Assembly (NCBI RefSeq): GCF_965215655.1
Contig: NZ_OZ244111.1
Location: 1,054,001-1,118,000 of the forward strand
Direction of reading: 5' to 3'
DNA length: 64,000 nt
Source of the DNA: Nioella sp965215655
GTDB taxonomy: Bacteria > Pseudomonadota > Alphaproteobacteria > Rhodobacterales > Rhodobacteraceae
In this document: positions 40,406 to 49,551 of the stretch, piece by piece
How the letters are laid out: each line of letters opens with the position of its first letter
Numbering within the stretch: position 1 is the first letter of the stretch
Notes under the pieces: model-generated
What the model saw: only the letters and a program-made list of their open reading frames with translations
What the model was told of the DNA's origin: nothing
Databases searched by the model: none
Program-made: the position numbers and the translations under genes

Positions 40406-42414
40406 ATGACCGATCTACGCAAAATCATCATCGACGACAAAGAGATCGAGGTGGATCCCGCGATGACATTGATTCAGGCCTGTGAAGAGGCCGGAGTCGA
40501 AGTTCCGCGGTTCTGCTATCACGAGCGTCTGTCGATCGCCGGCAACTGCCGCATGTGTCTGGTCGAGGTCGTGGGCGGCCCGCCGAAACCCGCCGCCTCC
40601 TGCGCCATGCAGGTGCGTGACCTGCGCCCCGGCCCGGAAGGTCAGCCGCCGGTCGTCAAAACGAACTCCCCCATGGTCAAGAAGGCCCGCGAAGGGGTGA
40701 TGGAGTTTCTGCTGATCAACCATCCGCTGGATTGCCCGATCTGTGACCAGGGTGGCGAATGCGACCTGCAGGATCAGGCGATGGCCTATGGTGTGGACTT
40801 CTCGCGTTACCGCGAGCCCAAGCGCGCCTCCGAGGAGTTGAACCTAGGTCCGCTCGTGTCCACCGCCATGACCCGCTGTATTTCCTGCACCCGCTGCGTG
40901 CGCTTCACGACCGAGGTCGCGGGTATCTGGCAGATGGGCCAGACCGGGCGCGGTGAGGATAGCGAAATCACCAGCTACCTGAACGAAACGCTCGATTCGA
41001 ACCTTCAGGGCAATATCATCGACCTCTGCCCGGTTGGCGCGCTGACATCGAAGCCCTACGCCTTCACCGCCCGTCCCTGGGAACTGACCAAGACCGAAAC
41101 CATCGACGTGATGGACGCGCTTGGCTCGAACATCCGCGTGGATACCAAGGGGCGTGAAGTCATGCGCATCCTGCCGCGCAACCATGACGGCGTGAACGAG
41201 GAATGGATTTCCGACAAGACCCGCTTCATCTGGGATGGATTGCGCCGCCAGCGTCTGGACACGCCCTATGTCCGCGAAAATGGCAAGCTGCGCAAAGCCA
41301 GTTGGCCCGAGGCGCTGTCTGCTGCCGCAAGCGCCATGAAGGGCAGGAAGGTCGCGGGTCTCGTGGGCGATCTGGCCCCGGTCGAGCGGCGTTTGCACTG
41401 AAAGGGCTGATCGAGGGGCAGGGCGGCAACGTGGAATGCCGCACCGATGGCGCGAAACTGCCTGCTGGCAACCGGGGCGCCTATGCGGGCACCGCGATGG
41501 TCGAGGATATCGATAGCGCCAAGACCATCCTGCTGATTGGAACCAACCCGCGTGACGAGGCACCGGTTCTGAACGCACGCATCCGCAAGGCGTGGATCAA
41601 CGGCGCACGGATCGGGCTGATCGGTCCCAAGGCGGACCTGACCTATGATTACTACCATTTTGGCACCGACCGCAAAGCGCTGACCGATCTGGTCGCCAAG
41701 GTCGAAGCCAAGCCCGACACCATCGTGATCGTCGGCCAGGGCGCGCTGCGCGAAGCCGATGGCGAAGCGGTTCTGAGCCAGGCGCTGGCCTATGTGGAAG
41801 GTTGCGGCGCGAAGCTGATGGTTCTGCATACAGCCGCCTCCCGTGTGGGCGCGATGGATGTGGGCGCGGTGACCGAGGGCGGTCTGCCTGCGGCGATCGA
41901 CGGGGCAGAGGTGATCTACAACCTCGGTGCCGATGAAGTGGACATCGCCGACGGCCCCTTCGTGATCTATCAGGGCAGCCATGGCGACCGGGGCGCGCAT
42001 CGTGCCGACGTGATCCTGCCGGGCGCGGCCTATACCGAGGAACAAGGCCTCTTCGTCAACACCGAAGGCCGCCCGCAACTGGCGCTTCGTGCGGGCTTTG
42101 CCCCCGGTGAGGCCAAGGAAAACTGGGCGATCCTGCGGGCGCTCTCGGCGGAACTGGGCGCGGCGCTGCCCTACGACTCGCTTGTGCAGTTGCGCAACGC
42201 GATGGTGACCGAGGTTCCGCATCTGGCGATGATCGACGAAGTGCCGATGAACGAAATTTCGCCGCTGGAGCTGCGCGCGCCCGGCGATGCCGATTTCGTG
42301 CCCGCGGTGAAAGACTTCTACCTGACCAACCCGATTGCCCGCGCGTCGGCCGTGATGGCCGAGCTCAGCGCAATGGCGAAGGCGCGGTCCGAGGCCGCGA
42401 TTGCGGCGGAATAA
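40406..42414 (+). CDS. nuoG: NADH-quinone oxidoreductase subunit G, interrupted by an apparent 1-base deletion
   Basis: The 75-kDa subunit carrying several clusters. The first frame (331 codons) holds the [2Fe-2S] ligands in CYHERLSIAGNCRMCLVEV, the His-ligated N5 site HPLDCPICDQGGECDLQDQ and CISCTRCVRF. It then stops at 41401, while a second frame running to 42414 carries the rest of the molybdopterin-like domain (TILLIGTNPRDEAPVLNARI). One extra G after 41386 turns VERRLH-stop into VEAAFALKGLIEG, as in homologues, giving about 669 residues, the usual length. Every other part looks intact. Real mutation or sequence error cannot be told apart here. Confidence 0.92.
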
Positions 42415-42419
42415 GCGGG

Positions 42420-42836
42420 GTGCCGGGCGGCGGAACGCTCCGGCCCTTCGTGGGTGGCGGTGCCATGGTTCTGGCGCTGGCGGGCTGTACGCCCGATCCG
42501 GCGGCCACGCAGAACCGGCATCCGGCGCTGTTTGAGTATCTAGGGGTCGAAACCCGTCTCCTGGATGAAGATCTGGTGAATTTCCGCGTGGAGATGCGCG
42601 GTGCAAGGGGGCGAGAGGACGTGGCGGCCTATGCCGAATGTGCAGCAGCTCAGTACACGCTGATCCGGGGCTACGGATTTGCGCGACATGTCCGCACAAA
42701 TGTGCAGGAAGAGGCTGGCCTTTGGCACGCAGATGCGGTTTACACCGTGTCACCGGCGCTCCCCCGGGGGGTGCAGACGATAGACGCCGAAGTGGTGGTC
42801 GCCGACTGCGCCGAGCAAGGCATACCGACGGTGTGA
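42420..42836 (+). CDS. Putative lipoprotein between nuoG and nuoH
   Basis: A 138-residue protein with a lipobox LALAGC at residues 18-23, so it is probably lipidated at Cys23 and anchored in a membrane facing the periplasm. The mature part contains AAYAECAAAQYTLIRGYGFA and ends VVVADCAEQGIPTV. GTG at 42420 is used because it gives a normal-length signal peptide; ATG 42465 would leave too short a leader. It lies five bases after nuoG and six before nuoH. Family unknown. Confidence 0.7.
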   Translation: MPGGGTLRPFVGGGAMVLALAGCTPDPAATQNRHPALFEYLGVETRLLDEDLVNFRVEMRGARGREDVAAYAECAAAQYTLIRGYGFARHVRTNVQEEAGLWHADAVYTVSPALPRGVQTIDAEVVVADCAEQGIPTV

Positions 42837-42842
42837 GGACAG

Positions 42843-43880
42843 ATGGCTGAATTCTTTACAACCACTCCCGGCATCGCGCTGATTATTATCGCGCAGTGTC
42901 TTGCGGTGATCGCATTCGTGATGATCTCGCTTCTCTTCCTGGTCTATGGCGACCGGAAGATCTGGGCCGCGGTCCAGATGCGCAAGGGCCCCAACGTGGT
43001 TGGGGTCTTCGGGCTGTTGCAATCGGTCGCGGATGCGCTGAAATACGTCATCAAGGAAGTGGTGATCCCGGCGGGCGCTGACAAGCCTGTCTTCATCCTG
43101 GCGCCGCTGACCAGTTTCGTGCTGGCGATGATTGCCTGGGCGGTGATCCCCTTCAACGATGGGTGGGTCCTGGCGGATCTGAACGTCGCCATCCTCTATG
43201 TCTTCGCCGTCTCCTCGCTGGAGGTATATGGCGTGATCATGGGCGGGTGGGCCTCGAACTCCAAATATCCGTTCCTGGGCTCGCTGCGCTCTGCCGCACA
43301 GATGATTTCCTACGAGGTGTCCATCGGCCTGATCATCATCGGCGTGGTGATTACCACGGGATCGCTGAACTTCGGTGACATCGTGCGCGCGCAGGACGGG
43401 TCTTACGGCTTCTTCAGCTGGTACTGGCTGCCGCATTTCCCGATGGTCTTCCTGTTCTTCATCTCGGCCCTGGCCGAAACCAACCGCCCGCCTTTCGACC
43501 TGCCAGAGGCGGAATCGGAACTGGTCGCGGGCTACCAGGTGGAATATTCGGCCACGCCCTTCCTGCTGTTCATGGCCGGGGAATACATCGCCATCTTCCT
43601 GATGTGCGCCCTTGTCACGCTGCTGTTCTTCGGCGGCTGGCTGAGCCCAGTTCCGGGTCTGCCCGATGGCGTGTTGTGGATGGTCGGCAAGATGGCCTTC
43701 TTCTTCTTCATCTTCGCCATGGTGAAGGCGATCACGCCGCGCTACCGCTATGACCAGCTGATGCGGATCGGTTGGAAGGTGTTCCTGCCGCTGTCTCTGG
43801 GTTGGGTCGTGATCGTGGCCTTCCTGGCAAAATTCGAACTCTTCGGCGGCGCCTATGCCCGCTGGATGATCGGGGGCTGA
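42843..43880 (+). CDS. nuoH: NADH-quinone oxidoreductase subunit H
   Basis: A 345-residue membrane subunit at the junction of the two arms, forming part of the quinone channel. KGPNVVG near residue 50 and the ETNRPPFDLPEAESELVAG loop are the family marks, and about eight to nine membrane helices can be drawn. Length standard. Confidence 0.96.
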   Translation: MAEFFTTTPGIALIIIAQCLAVIAFVMISLLFLVYGDRKIWAAVQMRKGPNVVGVFGLLQSVADALKYVIKEVVIPAGADKPVFILAPLTSFVLAMIAWAVIPFNDGWVLADLNVAILYVFAVSSLEVYGVIMGGWASNSKYPFLGSLRSAAQMISYEVSIGLIIIGVVITTGSLNFGDIVRAQDGSYGFFSWYWLPHFPMVFLFFISALAETNRPPFDLPEAESELVAGYQVEYSATPFLLFMAGEYIAIFLMCALVTLLFFGGWLSPVPGLPDGVLWMVGKMAFFFFIFAMVKAITPRYRYDQLMRIGWKVFLPLSLGWVVIVAFLAKFELFGGAYARWMIGG

Positions 43881-43883
43881 TTG

Positions 43884-44378
43884 ATGACGCAGATCGACTA
43901 CACCCGCGCCGCGAAATACTTCCTGCTGGCGGATTTCGTCAAAGGCTTCCAACTGGGGCTGAAGTATTTCTTCGCCCCCAAGGCCACGGTGAACTACCCG
44001 CACGAGAAAGGCCCGCTCTCGGTCCGCTTCCGCGGTGAACACGCCCTGCGCCGCTACCCCAATGGCGAAGAACGCTGTATTGCCTGTAAGCTCTGCGAAG
44101 CGATCTGCCCCGCGCAGGCCATCACCATCGACGCCGAACCGCGCGAGGACGGCAGCCGCCGGACCACCCGCTACGACATCGACATGACCAAATGCATCTA
44201 TTGCGGCTTCTGCCAGGAAGCCTGCCCGGTGGATGCGATTGTCGAAGGCCCCAACTTCGAATTTGCCACCGAAACCCGTGAAGAGCTGTTCTACAACAAG
44301 GAAAAGCTCCTCGAAAACGGGGCCCGTTGGGAAGCCGAGATTGCCCGCAACCTTGAACTGGATGCCCCCTACAGATGA
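43884..44378 (+). CDS. nuoI: NADH-quinone oxidoreductase subunit I
   Basis: A 164-residue ferredoxin-like subunit with two [4Fe-4S] clusters (N6a, N6b) held by CIACKLCEAICPAQAI and CIYCGFCQEACPVDAI. The N-terminal FLLADFVKGFQLGLKYFF helix lies on the membrane. ATG 43884 is used; the preceding TTG is also in frame. Its last codons overlap the next gene (ATGA). Confidence 0.96.
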   Translation: MTQIDYTRAAKYFLLADFVKGFQLGLKYFFAPKATVNYPHEKGPLSVRFRGEHALRRYPNGEERCIACKLCEAICPAQAITIDAEPREDGSRRTTRYDIDMTKCIYCGFCQEACPVDAIVEGPNFEFATETREELFYNKEKLLENGARWEAEIARNLELDAPYR

Positions 44379-44788
44379 CCAAAGCCCCGCAAAATCCGTT
44401 CGCGGCGCTGATGGCGCAGACGCAGGACATGGCCAAGGATTGGGTCAAGCAGGTCAATCCTGCCATGGCGCAGTTCACGCCGCAGGGCTTTGAAAAGCTC
44501 TGGCCGACCATGCCTGCCGAGATGATGGAAGCGTTCATGGGCAAGCAGTTCAACCCCGATGGGCTGGATGCCAAGACCCGCCTGCTGCTGACGCTTCAGG
44601 GCCTGACCATTCAGGGCGCCGTGGCCGAACCGCAGATCCGCCTGACCGTGCGCCACGCGCTGGAGGCCGGGGCATCGAAACAGGAAATTGCCGAAACCAT
44701 CGCGCAGGCCGCCATGTTCGGGGGTGTCCCCGCCATGACCAAGGCGATGGAGCTTGCCCGTCAGGCCATCGACGGAACCGAGGAGTAA
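44375..44788 (+). CDS. Carboxymuconolactone decarboxylase-like protein
   Basis: A 137-residue helical protein of the CMD/AhpD fold: GLDAKTRLLLTLQGLTIQGA, then RHALEAGASKQEIAETIAQAAMFGGVPAM. The EIAETI..AAxxGG pattern is the CMD signature. It contains no cysteine at all, so the CxxC peroxidase chemistry of AhpD is excluded. It is translationally coupled to nuoI and ends four bases before nuoJ, which is an unusual place; its role in the complex I locus is unknown. Confidence 0.82.
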   Translation: MTKAPQNPFAALMAQTQDMAKDWVKQVNPAMAQFTPQGFEKLWPTMPAEMMEAFMGKQFNPDGLDAKTRLLLTLQGLTIQGAVAEPQIRLTVRHALEAGASKQEIAETIAQAAMFGGVPAMTKAMELARQAIDGTEE

Positions 44789-44792
44789 CCCC

Positions 44793-45407
44793 ATGGGTAT
44801 CGCCGATTTCACCTTTTACCTCTTCGCCATCACCACTGTGGTGGCCGGCCTCTTCGTGGTGGTCAGCCGCAACCCTGTTCATTCGGTGCTCTGGCTGATC
44901 CTGGCCTTCCTCAGCTCTGCCGGGCTCTTCGTCCTGATCGGGGCAGAGTTCGTGGCGATGCTGCTGGTCATCGTCTATGTGGGCGCGGTCGCGGTGCTGT
45001 TCCTCTTCGTCGTCATGATGCTGGATGTGGATTTCGCCGAACTGAAGGCGGAGATGGCCAAGTACATCCCCATGGCCGGGCTCATTGGCGTGATCATCCT
45101 GATCCAGCTGTCCATGGCGTTTGGTCCCTGGGCCACTGCCGAGGGCGTTGACCTGCTGGCGACCCCGAATGCGACGCCCGACGGGGCCGCGCACAATACC
45201 GCCGCACTCGGCGCCGTGATCTATGACCACTACTTCCTGCTCTTCCAACTGGCGGGCCTGATCCTGCTGGTCGCCATGATCGGCGCCATCGTGCTGACCC
45301 TGCGCCACCGCACAGACGTCAAGCGCCAGAACGTTCTGGCCCAGATGTACCGCGACCCGGCCAAGGCGATGGAACTGAAGGATGTGAAGCCGGGGCAGGG
45401 GCTGTAA
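44793..45407 (+). CDS. nuoJ: NADH-quinone oxidoreductase subunit J
   Basis: A 204-residue membrane subunit with five helices. The conserved helix 3 region AEFVAMLLVIVYVGAVAVLF contains the pi-bulge segment important for coupling. The C-terminal tail HRTDVKRQNVLAQMYRDPAKA is longer than in E. coli, as usual in alphaproteobacteria. GAGGAG precedes the start. Confidence 0.95.
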   Translation: MGIADFTFYLFAITTVVAGLFVVVSRNPVHSVLWLILAFLSSAGLFVLIGAEFVAMLLVIVYVGAVAVLFLFVVMMLDVDFAELKAEMAKYIPMAGLIGVIILIQLSMAFGPWATAEGVDLLATPNATPDGAAHNTAALGAVIYDHYFLLFQLAGLILLVAMIGAIVLTLRHRTDVKRQNVLAQMYRDPAKAMELKDVKPGQGL

Positions 45408-45433
45408 GGCTCGCATCCGGACGAATTTACAAG

Positions 45434-45452
45434 GCGAGTCGCAGCGACTCGC
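45434..45452. repeat. Palindrome in the nuoJ-nuoK gap
   Basis: GCGAGTCGC (45434-45442) and GCGACTCGC (45444-45452) are exact inverted copies around a single A. No T run follows, so it is unlikely to be a strong terminator; it may be an mRNA stabilising or processing element. Confidence 0.6.
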
Positions 45453-45494
45453 GACGATGCAAAACCAAGGGGTGATAGGCCCCGGAGGGACGAG

Positions 45495-45803
45495 ATGAGT
45501 ATCGCACTGGAACATTACCTGACGGTGGCGGCAGCGCTGTTCGTCATCGGGATTTTCGGGATCTTCCTGAACCGCAAGAACGTGATCGTCATCCTGATGT
45601 CGATCGAACTGATGCTTCTGGCGGTCAATATCAACCTCGTCGCCTTTTCCGCCTATCTGGGCGATCTGACGGGGCAGATCTTTACCCTCTTCGTGCTGAC
45701 CGTCGCCGCCGCCGAGGCCGCGATTGGCCTGGCTATCCTCGTCTGCTTCTTCCGCAACCGCGGCACGATTGCCGTGGAAGACGTCAACGTTATGAAGGGC
45801 TGA
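45495..45803 (+). CDS. nuoK: NADH-quinone oxidoreductase subunit K
   Basis: A 102-residue membrane subunit with three helices and the conserved buried acidic residues in VILMSIELMLLAVNINLVAF and TVAAAEAAIGLAILV, which form the link of the proton path between NuoJ/A/H and NuoN. CGGAGGGACGAG precedes the start. Confidence 0.96.
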   Translation: MSIALEHYLTVAAALFVIGIFGIFLNRKNVIVILMSIELMLLAVNINLVAFSAYLGDLTGQIFTLFVLTVAAAEAAIGLAILVCFFRNRGTIAVEDVNVMKG

Positions 45804-45809
45804 GCCGAC

Positions 45810-47987
45810 ATGGAAACCTTCCTTCTCTTCCTCCCGCTCGTCGGCGCAATCATCTGCGGCTTCTCCTGGCGTCTGATCGGGGAAACGGCGGCCTGTTGGG
45901 TCGCGACGGGCGCGCTCTTCGTCTCGTGTATCCTTAGCTGGTTTGTCTTCCTGGGCTTCGACGGCGAGACCTATACCCGCGATCTTTTCACCTGGATCGC
46001 ATCTGGCACGCTGGACACCAGCTGGTCGGTGCGCATCGACCGCCTGACCGCGATCATGCTGATCGTGATCACCACCGTTTCGGCGCTCGTGCACCTCTAC
46101 TCCTTCGGCTACATGGCCCATGACGAGCATTTCCGGGAGGGCGAGAGCTACCGCCCCCGGTTCTTCGCCTATCTGTCCTTCTTCACCTTTGCGATGCTGT
46201 CTCTGGTGACCGCAGACAACCTTCTGCAACTGTTCTTCGGTTGGGAAGGTGTGGGCGTCGCGTCCTACCTGCTGATCGGGTTCTATTTCCGCAAGCCGAG
46301 CGCTGGTGCCGCCGCGATGAAAGCCTTCATCGTCAACCGCGTGGGTGACTTCGCCTTCCTGCTTGGCATCTTCGCGATCTACAAGCTGACCGACAGCATC
46401 AACTTCTCGGTGATCCTTGCGGAAGGCCCGCATCTGGCGGAGCAGACCATCACCTTCATGGGCCGGGAACTGAATGCCGCCAACACCATCGGCATGCTGC
46501 TCTTTATCGGGGCCATGGGGAAATCGGCGCAGCTGTTCCTGCACACCTGGCTGCCGGACGCGATGGAAGGTCCGACGCCGGTGTCGGCGCTCATTCACGC
46601 CGCGACCATGGTGACGGCGGGTGTCTTCCTGGTCTGCCGCATGTCGCCGATCATGGAATACGCGCCCTATGCCACCAACTTCATCGTGATCATCGGGGCG
46701 GCCACCGCGTTTTTCGCGGCGACCGTGGGTCTGGTGCAGAACGACATCAAGCGCGTCATCGCCTATTCGACCTGTTCGCAGCTTGGCTACATGTTCGTGG
46801 CCGCGGGCGTCGGGGTTTATTCGGTCGCGATGTTCCACCTTTTCACGCATGCGTTCTTCAAGGCGATGCTGTTCCTCGGCGCGGGCTCGGTCATCCATGC
46901 GATGCATCACGAGCAGGACATGAGGAACTATGGCGGCCTGAGGAAGAAGATCCCCTTCACCTTCGCGGCGATGATGATAGGCACGCTGGCCATCACCGGC
47001 GTCGGTATTCCGCTGACGGGCTGGATCGGCTTTGCCGGCTTTGCGTCCAAGGACGCGGTGATCGAGAGCGCCTTTGCCTTCGGCGGCGGTCTTGGGACCT
47101 ACGCCTTCTGGATGCTGGTCGTCGCGGCGTGCTTCACCAGCTTCTATTCCTGGCGCCTGATCTACCTGACCTTCTATGGCAAGCCGCGCGGTGACAAGCA
47201 CGCGCATGAGCATGCCCATGAAAGCCCCAAGACCATGTTGATCCCGCTGGCAGTGCTCGCGCTTGGCGCGGTCTTCTCCGGCGCGATCTGGTACAACCAG
47301 TTCTTCGGACACACCGATACCGTGGGCCGTTTCTTCGGTGTTCCTTACGCGGTCGAGGGTCATGCGGATGAGGCTGGCCATGGCGAGGAAGCGACGGCGA
47401 CTGACGGTCATGGCGAAGCGGCAACCGACGGGCATGGCGACAACGCTGCCGCTGCCGACAGCCACGCCACCGAAGACACCCACGCCGCTGCGGATGACGG
47501 ACATGGCGAGGCGCATTATGTCTTTACCGGCCATGCGGGCGAGGGCGCCATTCACATGGCACCGGATAACCACGTGCTGAATGACGCGCATAGCGTGCCG
47601 AAATGGGTCAAGCTGGCGCCCTTCGTCGCCATGATCATCGGCTTTGTTACCGCAACGCTGTTCTACATCGTCAATCCCAAGCTGCCCTCTCGCACGGCAG
47701 AGCTGTTCCAGCCCGCCTATCAGTTCCTGCTGAACAAGTGGTATTTCGACGAGATCTACAACTGGATCTTCGTCATCCCCGCCGCCTGGATCGGGCGAAC
47801 CCTGTGGAAGCGCGGCGATGGCAATATCATCGACGGCGGCATCAACGGGTTGGCCATGGGGATCATCCCCTTCTTCACGCGGCTCGCGGGCCGGGCACAG
47901 TCCGGTTACCTCTTCCACTATGCCTTCGCGATGGTTCTGGGCATCGCGGTGCTGATCACCATCGCAACCTTGAGCTTCGGGGGCTGA
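45810..47987 (+). CDS. nuoL: NADH-quinone oxidoreductase subunit L with histidine-rich insert
   Basis: A 725-residue antiporter-like subunit, the distal proton channel of complex I. QLFFGWEGVGVASYLLIGFY, HTWLPDAMEGPTPVSALIHA and the C-terminal lateral helix segment identify it. Between about residues 515 and 590, in a loop after helix 14, lies an insert of some 70 residues in which Gly-His pairs and Asp/Glu/Ala alternate (about 15 histidines), likely on the periplasmic or cytoplasmic surface. E. coli NuoL has 613 residues. The insert may bind metal but is not needed for the core function. Confidence 0.95.
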   Translation: METFLLFLPLVGAIICGFSWRLIGETAACWVATGALFVSCILSWFVFLGFDGETYTRDLFTWIASGTLDTSWSVRIDRLTAIMLIVITTVSALVHLYSFGYMAHDEHFREGESYRPRFFAYLSFFTFAMLSLVTADNLLQLFFGWEGVGVASYLLIGFYFRKPSAGAAAMKAFIVNRVGDFAFLLGIFAIYKLTDSINFSVILAEGPHLAEQTITFMGRELNAANTIGMLLFIGAMGKSAQLFLHTWLPDAMEGPTPVSALIHAATMVTAGVFLVCRMSPIMEYAPYATNFIVIIGAATAFFAATVGLVQNDIKRVIAYSTCSQLGYMFVAAGVGVYSVAMFHLFTHAFFKAMLFLGAGSVIHAMHHEQDMRNYGGLRKKIPFTFAAMMIGTLAITGVGIPLTGWIGFAGFASKDAVIESAFAFGGGLGTYAFWMLVVAACFTSFYSWRLIYLTFYGKPRGDKHAHEHAHESPKTMLIPLAVLALGAVFSGAIWYNQFFGHTDTVGRFFGVPYAVEGHADEAGHGEEATATDGHGEAATDGHGDNAAAADSHATEDTHAAADDGHGEAHYVFTGHAGEGAIHMAPDNHVLNDAHSVPKWVKLAPFVAMIIGFVTATLFYIVNPKLPSRTAELFQPAYQFLLNKWYFDEIYNWIFVIPAAWIGRTLWKRGDGNIIDGGINGLAMGIIPFFTRLAGRAQSGYLFHYAFAMVLGIAVLITIATLSFGG

Positions 47988-47997
47988 GAGCAGAGAC

Positions 47998-49542
47998 ATG
48001 CAAGACAATCTTCTCTCCATCGTTACCTTCCTTCCCCTGGTGGCTGCGCTTTTCGCACTGATCCCGGATGGCAAGTCTGAGGGCGGCAAGAAGAACGCGA
48101 AGTATCTGGCCTTGGCCGCAACGCTTGCGACCTTCGTGATCTCGCTGTTCATCCTGGTGGAATTCGACGCCTCCAACCCCGGCTTCCAGCTGGAGGAAGA
48201 GGGTGAGTGGATGCTCGGCCTGACCTACAGGGTCGGCGTTGACGGCATCTCGGTCCTCTTCGTGATGCTGACCACCTTCCTGATGCCGCTGGTCATCTGG
48301 TCGTGCTGGGAGGTGGAGCATCGCGTCAAGGAATACATGATCGCGCTTCTGGTTCTGGAAAGCCTGATGATCGGCGTCTTTGTGGCGCTGGATCTGGTCC
48401 TTTTCTACCTGTTCTTCGAGGCGGGCCTCATCCCGATGTTCCTGATCATCGGCATCTGGGGCGGTCAGAACCGCATCTATGCTGCGTTCAAGTTCTTCCT
48501 CTACACCTTCCTCGGCTCGGTGCTGATGCTGGTGGCAATGATCGCCATGTATGTGGATGCAGGCACGACCGATATCCCGACGCTGCTGACCCACCAGTTC
48601 AGCTCTGACACGATCTCTATCATGGGCTGGCACATCGTCGGTGGTCTGCAAACGATCCTGTGGATCGCCTTCTTCGCCAGCTTTGCGGTGAAAATGCCGA
48701 TGTGGCCGGTCCACACCTGGTTGCCCGATGCGCACGTTCAGGCGCCCACGGCGGGCTCGGTCGTTCTGGCCGCGATCCTGCTGAAGATGGGCGGCTATGG
48801 CTTCCTGCGCTTCTCTCTGCCGATGTTCCCGGTCGCCTCTGACCTGATGGCAGAGTTCGTCATGTGGCTGTCGGTCATCGCGATCATCTACACCTCGCTC
48901 GTTGCGATGGTGCAGGAGGACATGAAGAAGCTGATCGCCTATTCCTCGGTCGCCCATATGGGTTACGTCACCATGGGTATCTTCGCGGCGAACCAGCAGG
49001 GCGTCGATGGTGCGATCTTCCAGATGATCAGCCACGGCTTCGTCTCCGGCGCGCTCTTCCTCTGCGTGGGCGTCATTTATGACCGGATGCACACCCGCGA
49101 GATCGACGCCTATGGCGGCCTTGTGAACCGGATGCCGGCCTATGCGCTCGTGTTCATGCTGTTCACCATGGCCAATGTCGGGCTGCCCGGCACCTCCGGG
49201 TTCGTGGGGGAATTCCTGACGCTGATGGGTGTCTTCCAGGTCAACACCTGGATCGCGGTCTTCGCCGCAACCGGCGTGATCCTGTCGGCGGCTTATGCGC
49301 TGTGGCTCTACCGCCGGGTGGTCTTTGGCGACCTGATCAAGGAAAGCCTCAAGTCCATCACCGACATGACCCCGCGTGAACGCATGATCTTCGCGCCGCT
49401 CATCGTGATGACCCTGCTTCTGGGCGTCTACCCGAGCCTCGCCCTCGACGTGATCGGCCCCTCGGTCGAGAACCTTGTCCACCATTACGACCTGGCCGTC
49501 GGACAGACCCTGTCCGACACCGCCGTCGCCGCCAGCCACTGA
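47998..49542 (+). CDS. nuoM: NADH-quinone oxidoreductase subunit M
   Basis: A 514-residue antiporter-like subunit. VDGISVLFVMLTTFLMPLVI, LVFYLFFEAGLIPMFLIIGI-type segments with the key glutamate, MPMWPVHTWLPDAHVQAPTA and VAHMGYVTMGIF mark it. Ten bases separate it from nuoL. Confidence 0.96.
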   Translation: MQDNLLSIVTFLPLVAALFALIPDGKSEGGKKNAKYLALAATLATFVISLFILVEFDASNPGFQLEEEGEWMLGLTYRVGVDGISVLFVMLTTFLMPLVIWSCWEVEHRVKEYMIALLVLESLMIGVFVALDLVLFYLFFEAGLIPMFLIIGIWGGQNRIYAAFKFFLYTFLGSVLMLVAMIAMYVDAGTTDIPTLLTHQFSSDTISIMGWHIVGGLQTILWIAFFASFAVKMPMWPVHTWLPDAHVQAPTAGSVVLAAILLKMGGYGFLRFSLPMFPVASDLMAEFVMWLSVIAIIYTSLVAMVQEDMKKLIAYSSVAHMGYVTMGIFAANQQGVDGAIFQMISHGFVSGALFLCVGVIYDRMHTREIDAYGGLVNRMPAYALVFMLFTMANVGLPGTSGFVGEFLTLMGVFQVNTWIAVFAATGVILSAAYALWLYRRVVFGDLIKESLKSITDMTPRERMIFAPLIVMTLLLGVYPSLALDVIGPSVENLVHHYDLAVGQTLSDTAVAASH

Positions 49543-49551
49543 GGTCCCGAG

